Source: Chryseobacterium sp. UBA6632 (lineage in GTDB: Bacteria; Bacteroidota; Bacteroidia; Flavobacteriales; Weeksellaceae). From it: DNA of 13,850 bases. The notes under the pieces were generated by a model. The model made no database searches, had not been told where the DNA came from, and worked only from the letters and a program-made list of their open reading frames with translations. The stretch is from assembly GCA_002455915.1 (NCBI GenBank), contig DKLU01000333.1, forward strand, positions 1 to 13,850, read 5' to 3'. The translations under genes were made by a program, and so were the position numbers. This document shows positions 6,892 through 13,112 of this stretch, piece after piece (the stretch's first letter is position 1; each line of letters opens with the position of its first letter).

Positions 6892-8322
6892 ATGAAACAA
6901 ATTCTTCTTACGGCTTTCGCTTTGCATATTTCTGCCGCCGCTTTTTCACAGCAAACCAATCAGTTTAAATCAATTGACAATTATGTGAAAGAAGCTATTA
7001 AAGTCAATCAAATTCCCGGTTTGGCGATTGGCGTTATAAAAGATGGCAAAATCATTTTTGAGCAATATTATGGAACAGAAAACTTGGAAGATTCCAAAAA
7101 AGTGAGTCCGAGTTCGATGTTTAGGATCTATTCTACTTCAAAACTAATGACGAATGTCGGCGTTTTTCAATTGATTGAACAAGGAAAATTATCCTTAGAA
7201 GAGAATGTTTCAAAGTATATTGAAAATCTTCCAAAAAACTGGGAAAATGTGAAAGTAAAAAATCTTCTGACTCATTCTTCAGGAATGCCGGATTTTGTGG
7301 CTTTCAATGATATTTCACCAGAATATTCAAGTTCTAAAACGATTGAACGTTTAAGTAAAGAGAAAATGGATTTTACCACAGGAAGTGAATTTAGATATAA
7401 TCAAACAAATTATATGCTTCTTTCGATGATTATTGAAAAAATTACGGGAAAGTCTTTCGAAAATTTCATACTAAATAATCAATTTTCTGATGCAAAAAAT
7501 CAAGTTGTTTATTCGTCAAATGCTCTTGAAAAAATTCCGAATCGTGTGATTAAATATAATTACAATTCGGAAATAAAAAAATATGAAAAATCTAAAGATG
7601 TTGAAGGAAAAAAAGCATTTCCGGGAAACGGAATTGCCATTACTCTACCCGCATTTTTAAAATGGAGCAACCATTTAAGCAAAAACGATTTCCTGAATCA
7701 AAAAACAAAAAACATGATGTGGCAACCGTTTGAATATGGAAATAAAAAAGATGTTTTCGCATACGGCTGGGAAATCAGCAAAGCGAATAATATTCCGTCT
7801 TATGGTTTTTCTGGGGGAAATGTAAGCGTTTACAGAATTTTTCCACAAAATAATATGGCCATTGTGATGATGTCGAACGGATATAATTTTTTCCCTGCAC
7901 AATATCAAATCGTAAATCATATCGCGGCGATAATCAATAAAAATTTAACCGATGATTATTCTTTAGCCGAAGAATCTATCATTAATGAATTTGCAAAACC
8001 GAACAATCCAAATGCAGAAAAGAATTATTACACCATCAAAGCAAAAGATTTAAAATGGAATTTTGAAGGTACATTAAATAATATCGGTTATATTTTATTG
8101 AGGAATGCAAGAATTGATGAAGCGGTAAAAGTTTTTGCTTTAAATACTAAAGAAAATCCTCAATCGGCAAACGCTTTTGACAGTTTGGGTGAAGGTTATT
8201 TTTCAGCTAAAAACTATAATTTGGCGTTAGAAAATTATAAAAAATCTTTAGAATTGAATCCTGACAATAATAATGCGACAAGTATGATTACTAAAATACA
8301 GGATTTGATGAAAAAGAATTAA
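6892..8322 (+). CDS. Exported beta-lactamase-fold serine hydrolase with C-terminal TPRs
   Basis: This 476-residue protein has a signal peptide (MKQILLTAFALHISAAAFSQ) and no lipobox Cys, so it is probably periplasmic. Residues about 27-350 form the class C beta-lactamase/esterase (serine hydrolase) domain: nucleophile motif STSK with Ser81 and Lys84; the second motif, usually YxN, reads YNQ at 169-171 (FRYNQTNYMLLS); the third motif, usually KTG or HSG, reads GFSGG (305-309). The C-terminus holds two TPR-like helical pairs (about 394-461, with EAVKVFALNTKENPQSANAFDSLGEGYF and ALENYKKSLELNPDN). The fusion is common in Bacteroidota. With altered second and third motifs it is more likely an esterase or peptidase-like enzyme than a true beta-lactamase; the substrate is unknown. 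It is a single-gene unit between two terminators. Confidence 0.88.
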   Translation: MKQILLTAFALHISAAAFSQQTNQFKSIDNYVKEAIKVNQIPGLAIGVIKDGKIIFEQYYGTENLEDSKKVSPSSMFRIYSTSKLMTNVGVFQLIEQGKLSLEENVSKYIENLPKNWENVKVKNLLTHSSGMPDFVAFNDISPEYSSSKTIERLSKEKMDFTTGSEFRYNQTNYMLLSMIIEKITGKSFENFILNNQFSDAKNQVVYSSNALEKIPNRVIKYNYNSEIKKYEKSKDVEGKKAFPGNGIAITLPAFLKWSNHLSKNDFLNQKTKNMMWQPFEYGNKKDVFAYGWEISKANNIPSYGFSGGNVSVYRIFPQNNMAIVMMSNGYNFFPAQYQIVNHIAAIINKNLTDDYSLAEESIINEFAKPNNPNAEKNYYTIKAKDLKWNFEGTLNNIGYILLRNARIDEAVKVFALNTKENPQSANAFDSLGEGYFSAKNYNLALENYKKSLELNPDNNNATSMITKIQDLMKKN

Positions 8323-8352
8323 ACTTTGTTGGAAAACAAAGGTTTAAAGAAC

Positions 8353-8373
8353 TTCGCCAGGCTCATCGCGACA
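8353..8373 (-). repeat. REP-like intergenic repeat, copy 2 (inverted, diverged)
   Basis: Read on the minus strand, this 21-base stretch matches 6720-6740 at 16 of 21 positions (TGTC, then TGAGC, TG and CGAA conserved). Its orientation is opposite to copy 1. The divergence suggests an old copy rather than a mobile one. Confidence 0.45.
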
Positions 8374-8514
8374 TTTCTAATACTAAATGTTTATTACAAA
8401 ATATGTAGTTTAAAATTTTATCTTCGATAAAATCTTTGTACCTTAAAGCAATTCTTTTTACTATTTCTTTGAGTCTTTGTGATTTCCAAAAAATTCAAAA
8501 AAGTCTATAAAATT

Positions 8515-8540
8515 AATCTCAACAAAAGTTGGGATTTTTA
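8515..8540 (+). terminator. Intrinsic terminator after serine hydrolase gene
   Basis: AATCTCAAC (8515-8523) pairs with GTTGGGATT (8528-8536) over 9 positions with one G-U pair, loop AAAA, followed by TTT and ATTT. It lies 192 bases past the stop, so the transcript would carry a long 3' untranslated part that includes the REP-like copy. Confidence 0.7.
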
Positions 8541-8675
8541 TTTGCAGATTTTAAGTAAATAATTTTATCTTTAAAACAGAACTGATGAATATTTAAAATT
8601 GAATTTAAACTAATTATAAATCAATTTAATGACTGGTAAATCAGAACACAGATTAGAAGATTGATAATTTAACTG

Positions 8676-8683
8676 TATTTTCG
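8676..8683 (+). promoter_or_regulatory. Possible promoter -7 box (TATTTTCG) for ClC gene
   Basis: TATTTTCG differs from TAnnTTTG at one position, and the following GCACCTC-like bases repeat those after the rpsF promoter box (TTTTGCACCTC there, TTTTCGCACCTC here). It ends 17 bases before the ATG at 8701, so the leader would be very short. No TTG is at the expected distance. Confidence 0.4.
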
Positions 8684-8700
8684 CACCTCAAAATTAGCAA

Positions 8701-10050
8701 ATGTTGAAAATTTTCACCCACATCCGAAGAAGTCTTAAAAAATCCTTCGACAACATCCGCAACGAACAACTGAAACTGAATATGCTTCAGGCCATTCCTT
8801 TTTGGATCGGTTCTGTGATTACGGGATTTGTCGCGGTGATGTATGCTAAATTATTTGCGTGGGGCGAAAATCTTCTACATTTTATTTTAAACTGGCATGC
8901 CTGGATGATCTTCATTATTGCCCCGATTGGCTTTGTACTTTCGTGGTGGCTGGTGAAAGAATTTGCACCCAACGCCAAAGGAAGCGGAATTCCTCAGGTA
9001 ATGGCGGCTGTAGAATTGGCAAATCCGAAGGAACATAGAAAAATCCGAAGCTTATTAAGCTTAAAAATTATTGTCTTTAAAATCATTTCTTCCGTGGTTT
9101 TAGTTATTGGAGGGGGCGCGGTGGGTCGTGAAGGACCGACCATTCAGATTGCGGGATCAGTTTTCAGAAAAGTAAACGAATATCTTCCCGAATGGTGGCC
9201 GAAAATTTCAAAGAAAAACATGATTATGACGGGTGCAGCAGCAGGATTGGCAGCAGCATTCAACACTCCTCTGGGCGGAATTGTATTTGCGGTTGAAGAA
9301 CTTTCAAAAACACATATCAATTACTTTAAAACAGCGTTGTTTACCGCGGTTATTATTGCAGGTTTAACAGCACAGACTTTGGCGGGTTCGTATTTATATT
9401 TAGGTTATCCGAAAACCAATGACGTTTCGCTAATGGTAATGTTTCCTATTATTTTAGTGGCAGGAATTGCGGGAATTATGGCAAGTCAGCTTTCCATAAC
9501 CATGCTGAAAATGAATGATTGGAAGAAAAGAAATCTTAAAACCGATAAAGCAAATGTCGTTTTTTTAATTATCAGCGCTTTAATTATAGCTTCTATTGCT
9601 TATTTTATTAATCAGGAGATTTTGGGTTCCGGAAAGGAAATTATGGAACGCGTACTTTTCACGAAAAATAAACACGAAGAATGGTATGTTCCTATTTTAA
9701 GAATGTTGGGCCCTGCTCTATCTTTTACCTCAGGCGGCGCAGGCGGAATTTTCGCACCGGCTTTAACGGCTGGGGCAAGTATTGGTTCTGTAATTTCAGG
9801 ATTTATCAATTTAACTCAAAATGAAACCAATGTTGTTGTTTTAGCCGGAATGGTCGCTTTTTTAACAGGAATTACACGCGCTCCGTTTACATCTGCGATC
9901 ATTGTTTTGGAAATGACAGACAGGCATTCATTAATTTTCCATTTGATGCTTGGCGGCATGGTTTCTTCTATTGCTTCACTCCTTGTAAGCAGGCATTCTT
10001 TGTACGATTTAATAAAAATCAATTTTCTAAACGAGATTAGAAAAGAGTAA
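8701..10050 (+). CDS. ClC-family chloride/proton antiporter
   Basis: This 449-residue inner-membrane protein has about ten or more hydrophobic segments and all three ion-binding signatures of the ClC family: GSGIP (94-98, Ser95 equivalent to the central chloride ligand), GREGP (142-146, gating Glu144) and GIFAP (349-353). A second glutamate pair, VEE (198-200), stands where E. coli ClC has its intracellular proton glutamate; with both glutamates kept, exchange of chloride for protons is likelier than a passive channel. The C-terminus ends soon after the membrane part, with no CBS domains. The first 30 residues are basic and cytoplasmic. It follows a terminator and is probably transcribed alone. 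Family is certain; anion choice (chloride, nitrate or fluoride) is inferred, chloride being likeliest from GSGIP. Confidence 0.94.
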   Translation: MLKIFTHIRRSLKKSFDNIRNEQLKLNMLQAIPFWIGSVITGFVAVMYAKLFAWGENLLHFILNWHAWMIFIIAPIGFVLSWWLVKEFAPNAKGSGIPQVMAAVELANPKEHRKIRSLLSLKIIVFKIISSVVLVIGGGAVGREGPTIQIAGSVFRKVNEYLPEWWPKISKKNMIMTGAAAGLAAAFNTPLGGIVFAVEELSKTHINYFKTALFTAVIIAGLTAQTLAGSYLYLGYPKTNDVSLMVMFPIILVAGIAGIMASQLSITMLKMNDWKKRNLKTDKANVVFLIISALIIASIAYFINQEILGSGKEIMERVLFTKNKHEEWYVPILRMLGPALSFTSGGAGGIFAPALTAGASIGSVISGFINLTQNETNVVVLAGMVAFLTGITRAPFTSAIIVLEMTDRHSLIFHLMLGGMVSSIASLLVSRHSLYDLIKINFLNEIRKE

Positions 10051-10056
10051 GAATAG

Positions 10057-10089
10057 CATTATAATTCAATTAAAATTGAAAATATAATG
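10057..10089. repeat. Interrupted inverted repeat after ClC gene
   Basis: CATTATA (10057-10063) and CAATT (10067-10071) are mirrored by AATTG (10074-10078) and TATAATG (10083-10089). No T-run follows, so it is a poor intrinsic terminator. It stops 10 bases before the -33 TTG of the next gene and could be a weak terminator or an operator. Confidence 0.4.
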
Positions 10090-10099
10090 TGTTGATTAT

Positions 10100-10130
10100 T
10101 TGATATTTCTATGTTTTTTCATTATATTTG
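10100..10130 (+). promoter_or_regulatory. Promoter of T9SS cargo gene
   Basis: TTG (10100-10102), 20 bases, then TATATTTG (10123-10130): a full match to the Bacteroidota arrangement. It ends 23 bases before ATG 10154 and rules out the earlier in-frame TTG at 10100 as a start codon. Confidence 0.8.
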
Positions 10131-10153
10131 AGAAGAATCATAAAACATTATTC

Positions 10154-11497
10154 ATGAAAAAACATTTACTGAATGCACTATTATTGTGCCTTCCATTGTT
10201 TGGCTATAGCCAAATATTTCAAGAAGATTTTGACGGAAACGGACCAGGCATAGCAGCTTGGACGATTATTGATGCCGATGGGCTAACTCCTGCTGACGAT
10301 GTAGATTTTATTACCAATGGCTGGAATCGTATAGACAGACAAGGCACCAATGGCGGTTTCGGCGGACCAGCTGGAAATTATGCAGCCATGAGTACCTCAT
10401 GGTACACTCCTGCCGGAACTTCTAATGACTGGCTAATATCTCCACAGTTTACAGTTTCTGGTACATCTCCTACTTTATATTGGGATGCAAAGGCACAGGA
10501 CACAAGTTATAGAGATGGATACAAAGTGATGCTTGCTCCAAATGGAGGAAATACAATCGCTGATTTTACAGTTCAGCTCTATAGCACAACAGGAGAATAT
10601 GGAACATGGGCAAGCAGAGCCGCTGTTCTTACACCTTATATTGGTCAAAATGTAAGAATAGCATTTGTAAATAATAGCAATGACAAATTCATGCTGTTAG
10701 TGGATAATATTAAAGTCGATTATACTTATGTAGAACCACCAGTACCGTATTGTGGACCATTAACCTTTGGATATGCTGCCTTTGGTATTGATGGGGATGA
10801 ACCTATCACATTAGTTAACTTCGCAGGCATTAACAATACTTCATCTAGTGATGCTTATGTAGGAAATAGCCATGAGTATTTTTTATCGCAAACCGCTACT
10901 GTAACACAAGGGAATTCTTATAATATTACATTAAAAGGAAATACGGGAGGAAATTATGAAAATACTTTTGTTGTTTTCATCGACTGGAATCAAAATGGCT
11001 CTTTAAATGATCCTGGTGAAGTGTATGAGGTAACTCAAACCATACAAAATTCTTCAGGAGCAGATGCTATTCAGGCTGTACATTCCATTGCCGTTCCTGC
11101 AACAGCTTTACCGGGGAATACAAGAATGAGAATTAAGAAAACGGATAGCGACTTTACAGATCCTGATGTAATTGACCCTTGTGAAGGAGGCTATTATGGG
11201 CAAGCAGAAGATTACACCGTAAATGTTGTAGCTTCTTCGTTATCAACCAATGAATTAGCTAAGAAAAATGCTTCATTAAAAGTATATCCAAATCCTGTAA
11301 CTGATATTTTGAATATTGAGTCTCAGTCTAAAGTAAAATCAATCAGCGTGTTTGATGCTACAGGAAGAAATGTATTGACCTCTGAAATTAATCAGACTAA
11401 ATTTAATGTAGATTTATCTAAACTAACTTCCGGATCATATATCGTGACGGTGCAAGCAGAAAACGGTTCGCAATCTGCCAAAGTGATTAAGAAATAA
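10154..11497 (+). CDS. T9SS-secreted protein with choice-of-anchor J and GEVED domains
   Basis: This 447-residue protein starts at ATG 10154, which gives the signal peptide MKKHLLNALLLCLPLFGYSQ; the in-frame start at 10100 overlaps the promoter. Residues about 21-193 form a choice-of-anchor J (cleaved-adhesin, jelly-roll) domain: FQEDFDGNGPGIAAWTI, SNDWLISPQFTVSG and the closing VDNIKVDYTY. Residues about 198-357 carry a GEVED domain, ending with GQAEDYTVNV after the RMRIKKTD strand. The last 75 residues are a type A T9SS sorting domain (LKVYPNPVTDILNI to GSYIVTV and KVIKK), so it is moved through the outer membrane and released or anchored at the surface. No protease or glycosidase catalytic domain is present, so adhesion or matrix binding is the likeliest role, by inference. 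Confidence 0.92.
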   Translation: MKKHLLNALLLCLPLFGYSQIFQEDFDGNGPGIAAWTIIDADGLTPADDVDFITNGWNRIDRQGTNGGFGGPAGNYAAMSTSWYTPAGTSNDWLISPQFTVSGTSPTLYWDAKAQDTSYRDGYKVMLAPNGGNTIADFTVQLYSTTGEYGTWASRAAVLTPYIGQNVRIAFVNNSNDKFMLLVDNIKVDYTYVEPPVPYCGPLTFGYAAFGIDGDEPITLVNFAGINNTSSSDAYVGNSHEYFLSQTATVTQGNSYNITLKGNTGGNYENTFVVFIDWNQNGSLNDPGEVYEVTQTIQNSSGADAIQAVHSIAVPATALPGNTRMRIKKTDSDFTDPDVIDPCEGGYYGQAEDYTVNVVASSLSTNELAKKNASLKVYPNPVTDILNIESQSKVKSISVFDATGRNVLTSEINQTKFNVDLSKLTSGSYIVTVQAENGSQSAKVIKK

Positions 11498-11520
11498 TCA
11501 TTTTAAACATAAAACATTTT

Positions 11521-11550
11521 AAAGATCTGCTTTTGCAGGTCTTTTTTGTT
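11521..11550 (+). terminator. Intrinsic terminator after T9SS cargo gene
   Basis: AAAGATCTGC (11521-11530), loop TTTT, GCAGGTCTTT (11535-11544) pair over 10 positions with one G-U pair, followed by further T. It separates the secreted protein from the ribosomal cluster. Confidence 0.88.
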
Positions 11551-11570
11551 TAATCATTTTCACAGACATA

Positions 11571-11601
11571 TTGCATATTACAAATATATTTTCTACTTTT
11601 G
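11571..11601 (+). promoter_or_regulatory. Promoter of rpsF-rpsR(-rplI) cluster
   Basis: TTG (11571-11573), 20 bases, then TACTTTTG (11594-11601): the best promoter in the window. The -7 box ends 33 bases before the rpsF ATG, giving a leader of about 25-30 bases. An in-frame TTG at 11599 lies inside the -7 box and cannot be the start. Confidence 0.85.
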
Positions 11602-11634
11602 CACCTCGAAATAATTAACAAATTTTTTAACATT

Positions 11635-11976
11635 ATGAACAATTACGAAACTGTTTTCATTTTAACTCCCGTTCTATCTGAAGCTCAGGTGGAGGAAGCA
11701 GTGAACAAGTATGTAGATCTTATCAAAGAAAAGAACTGCGAAATCGTTGCTAAAGAAAACTGGGGATTAAAAAAATTAGCGTACCCAATCCAATTGAAAA
11801 AGAATGGGTTCTATACTTTAATCGAATTTAAAGGTGAAGGTTCTGTAGTTGCTGATTTAGAATTAGCATTCAAGCGTGACGAGAGAGTTATCCGTTACCT
11901 TACTACAAAACTAGACAAGCATGCTGTAGAGTACGCTGTAACAAGAAGAGCTAAAGTAAAAGCAGCTAAAGCTTAA
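11635..11976 (+). CDS. rpsF: 30S ribosomal protein S6
   Basis: This 113-residue protein is S6, which binds the central domain of 16S rRNA together with S18. It opens with [19 protein letters not shown] and carries [23 protein letters not shown] (S6 core strands) and [18 protein letters not shown]. The start at 11635 gives the normal N-terminus; an upstream in-frame TTG at 11599 is inside the promoter. The C-terminus is a short basic Ala/Lys tail ([10 protein letters not shown]). It heads the usual rpsF-rpsR-rplI order; no ssb or priB lies between. The gap to rpsR is 32 bases. Confidence 0.97.
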   Translation: MNNYETVFILTPVLSEAQVEEAVNKYVDLIKEKNCEIVAKENWGLKKLAYPIQLKKNGFYTLIEFKGEGSVVADLELAFKRDERVIRYLTTKLDKHAVEYAVTRRAKVKAAKA

Positions 11977-12008
11977 TTAATTAACCCAATTTTTAAAAAA
12001 GACAAGAC

Positions 12009-12311
12009 ATGGCAATAGATGATATGGCTAAACAAGCCTCAGCTGGAGGAGAATCAGAAGTAAAATTCCTTACTCCGCTTGATATCAATACAAAATCTGA
12101 AAAGAAATATTGTAGATTCAAAAAATACGGAATTAAGCACGTTGATTACAAAGATGCTGATTTCTTATTACAGTTCGTAAACGAGCAGGGTAAAATCTTA
12201 CCAAGAAGATACACTGGTACTTCTTTGAAATATCAGAGAAAAGTTTCTGCTGCAATCAAAAGAGCAAGACACCTTTCTTTACTACCATACGTAGCTGATT
12301 TATTGAAATAA
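12009..12311 (+). CDS. rpsR: 30S ribosomal protein S18
   Basis: This 100-residue protein is S18, partner of S6 in the small subunit platform. The S18 core runs from about residue 32 ([18 protein letters not shown]) through [19 protein letters not shown] to [13 protein letters not shown]. Residues 1-30 form an N-terminal extension ([20 protein letters not shown] and on) as in other Bacteroidota. Only one Cys (YCRF) is present, so it is the zinc-independent form. It is co-transcribed with rpsF; a terminator-like hairpin begins 13 bases after its stop. Confidence 0.97.
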   Translation: MAIDDMAKQASAGGESEVKFLTPLDINTKSEKKYCRFKKYGIKHVDYKDADFLLQFVNEQGKILPRRYTGTSLKYQRKVSAAIKRARHLSLLPYVADLLK

Positions 12312-12323
12312 AAAATTGCAATT

Positions 12324-12352
12324 AGCCATTAGCTTCATGCTTTTGGCTTTTT
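12324..12352 (+). terminator. Terminator-like hairpin between rpsR and rplI
   Basis: AGCCA (12324-12328) pairs with TGGCT (12344-12348) and AGC (12331-12333) with GCT (12339-12341), separated by a TT/TT internal loop; loop TTCAT; five T follow (12348-12352). It is weaker than the other terminators in the window. It could end part of the rpsF-rpsR transcripts or be part of a spacer repeat (GCAATTAGCCATTAGC). Confidence 0.5.
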
Positions 12353-12385
12353 GTTGCTGAATATATAATTAAATTCTAACGGAAT

Positions 12386-12462
12386 TGAGATTTTAAATTT
12401 TGGATTTTAGATTAAGAATTTCTTAATCTTTCAATTTTTCAATCTTTTAATTTTTCAATCTT
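12386..12462. repeat. AT-rich repeat block before rplI
   Basis: GATTAAGA (12410-12417) and TCTTAATC (12421-12428) are a perfect 8-bp inverted repeat with a 3-base loop. Directly after it, a 16-base unit (CTTTCAATTTTTCAAT) occurs twice in tandem (12428-12443 and 12444-12459) with one difference, followed by CTT. No clear TAnnTTTG box is visible, so whether rplI has its own promoter is open. Confidence 0.6.
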
Positions 12463-12478
12463 AAAACGGACAACAACA

Positions 12479-12994
12479 ATGAACATTATTCTTAAAAAAG
12501 ACGTAGAAAACTTAGGTCTTGAATTCGACACAGTAAGCGTAAAGCCTGGTTATGCAAGAAACTTCCTAATCCCTCAAGGATTTGCACTTTTAGCTACACC
12601 TAAAAACATTGCAGCTCTAGAAGCTACTTTGGAAGCTAGAAAAGAAGAAGAAGCTAAATTAATCGCTGCTGCTAACACTGTAGTTGATAAATTGAAGAAA
12701 ACTTCTGTTACGATCCCTGCAAAAGTAGGTGCTGGTGACAAATTATTCGGATCTATCAACAATGCAGATCTTTCTGCTGCTCTAGAAAAAGCTGGAGTAT
12801 CTGTTGAGAAGAAATACATCAAAATCCCAGGGAACACTATTAAGAGAACTGGTAAAGTAACTGCTAACATCAGACTACACAGAAACGTTGAATACAACTT
12901 CGAATTCGATATCGTCTCTGACGCTCCGGTAGAAGCTCCAAAACCAGCTGCTCCTAAAGCTGCTAAAGTTGAAGAGTCTTCTGAAGAAGCTTAA
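12479..12994 (+). CDS. rplI: 50S ribosomal protein L9
   Basis: This 171-residue protein is L9, at the base of the L1 stalk. The N-terminal rRNA-binding domain is typical: MNIILKKDVENLGLEFDTVSV, then KPGYARNFLIPQGFALLATPKN. A charged helix follows (about 42-75), then the C-terminal domain (KLFGSINNADLSAALEKAGV to VEYNFEFDIV, about 83-147). The final 24 residues (about 148-171, APVEAPKPAAPKAAKVEESSEEA) are an Ala/Pro/Glu tail beyond the roughly 149 residues of E. coli L9. The frame is intact and codon use matches its neighbours. It lies 167 bases after rpsR, an unusually long spacing for this cluster, and ends in a strong terminator. Confidence 0.97.
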   Translation: MNIILKKDVENLGLEFDTVSVKPGYARNFLIPQGFALLATPKNIAALEATLEARKEEEAKLIAAANTVVDKLKKTSVTIPAKVGAGDKLFGSINNADLSAALEKAGVSVEKKYIKIPGNTIKRTGKVTANIRLHRNVEYNFEFDIVSDAPVEAPKPAAPKAAKVEESSEEA

Positions 12995-13021
12995 TCAAAA
13001 AAGAGAATTTTCTCAACATAT

Positions 13022-13050
13022 AAACCACTTCGTTTGAAGTGGTTTTTTTT
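13022..13050 (+). terminator. Intrinsic terminator of ribosomal cluster
   Basis: AAACCACTTC (13022-13031), loop GTTT, GAAGTGGTTT (13036-13045) form a perfect 10-bp stem followed by five more T. It also separates the cluster from the convergent AraC-type gene. Confidence 0.9.
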
Positions 13051-13112
13051 GTGTCATTTAGAGAAACAGAATCCTCAAACTCTCAACCACTCCAACCCTA
13101 TAACATACCCAC

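Larger units (their letters stand above)
8323..8700. other. 378-base intergenic region
   Basis: No frame or RNA gene is visible. From left to right it holds a diverged REP-like copy (8353-8373), a stretch with the words CTTTGAG-TCTTTGTGATTT (about 8467-8486) that resembles another dispersed flavobacterial spacer motif I remember, a terminator hairpin (8515-8540), and a weak promoter box (8676-8683) for the ClC gene. Confidence 0.55.

Noticed and set aside
7675..7920. 81-residue minus-strand frame inside the serine hydrolase gene
   Set aside because: Antisense to the conserved catalytic domain, with no recognisable domain or signal.
6892..8322. True class C beta-lactamase (resistance gene)
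   Set aside because: The YxN and KTG motifs are changed and TPRs are fused; the SxxK motif alone does not show beta-lactam hydrolysis.
8323..8700. Structured RNA or tRNA in the gap before the ClC gene
   Set aside because: No cloverleaf, no conserved riboswitch core and low GC; only a terminator and repeat fragments could be supported.
10100..10153. Longer N-terminus for the T9SS cargo protein starting at TTG 10100
   Set aside because: It would start in the -33 element, and the signal peptide begins exactly at ATG 10154.
11599..11634. Longer N-terminus for S6 starting at TTG 11599
   Set aside because: The codon lies inside the -7 box TACTTTTG, and normal S6 starts at 11635.
12428..12462. 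CRISPR-like array before rplI
   Set aside because: The 16-base units are directly adjacent with no spacers and only two copies.
12574..12897. 107-residue minus-strand frame within rplI
   Set aside because: Antisense shadow of a certain ribosomal protein gene.
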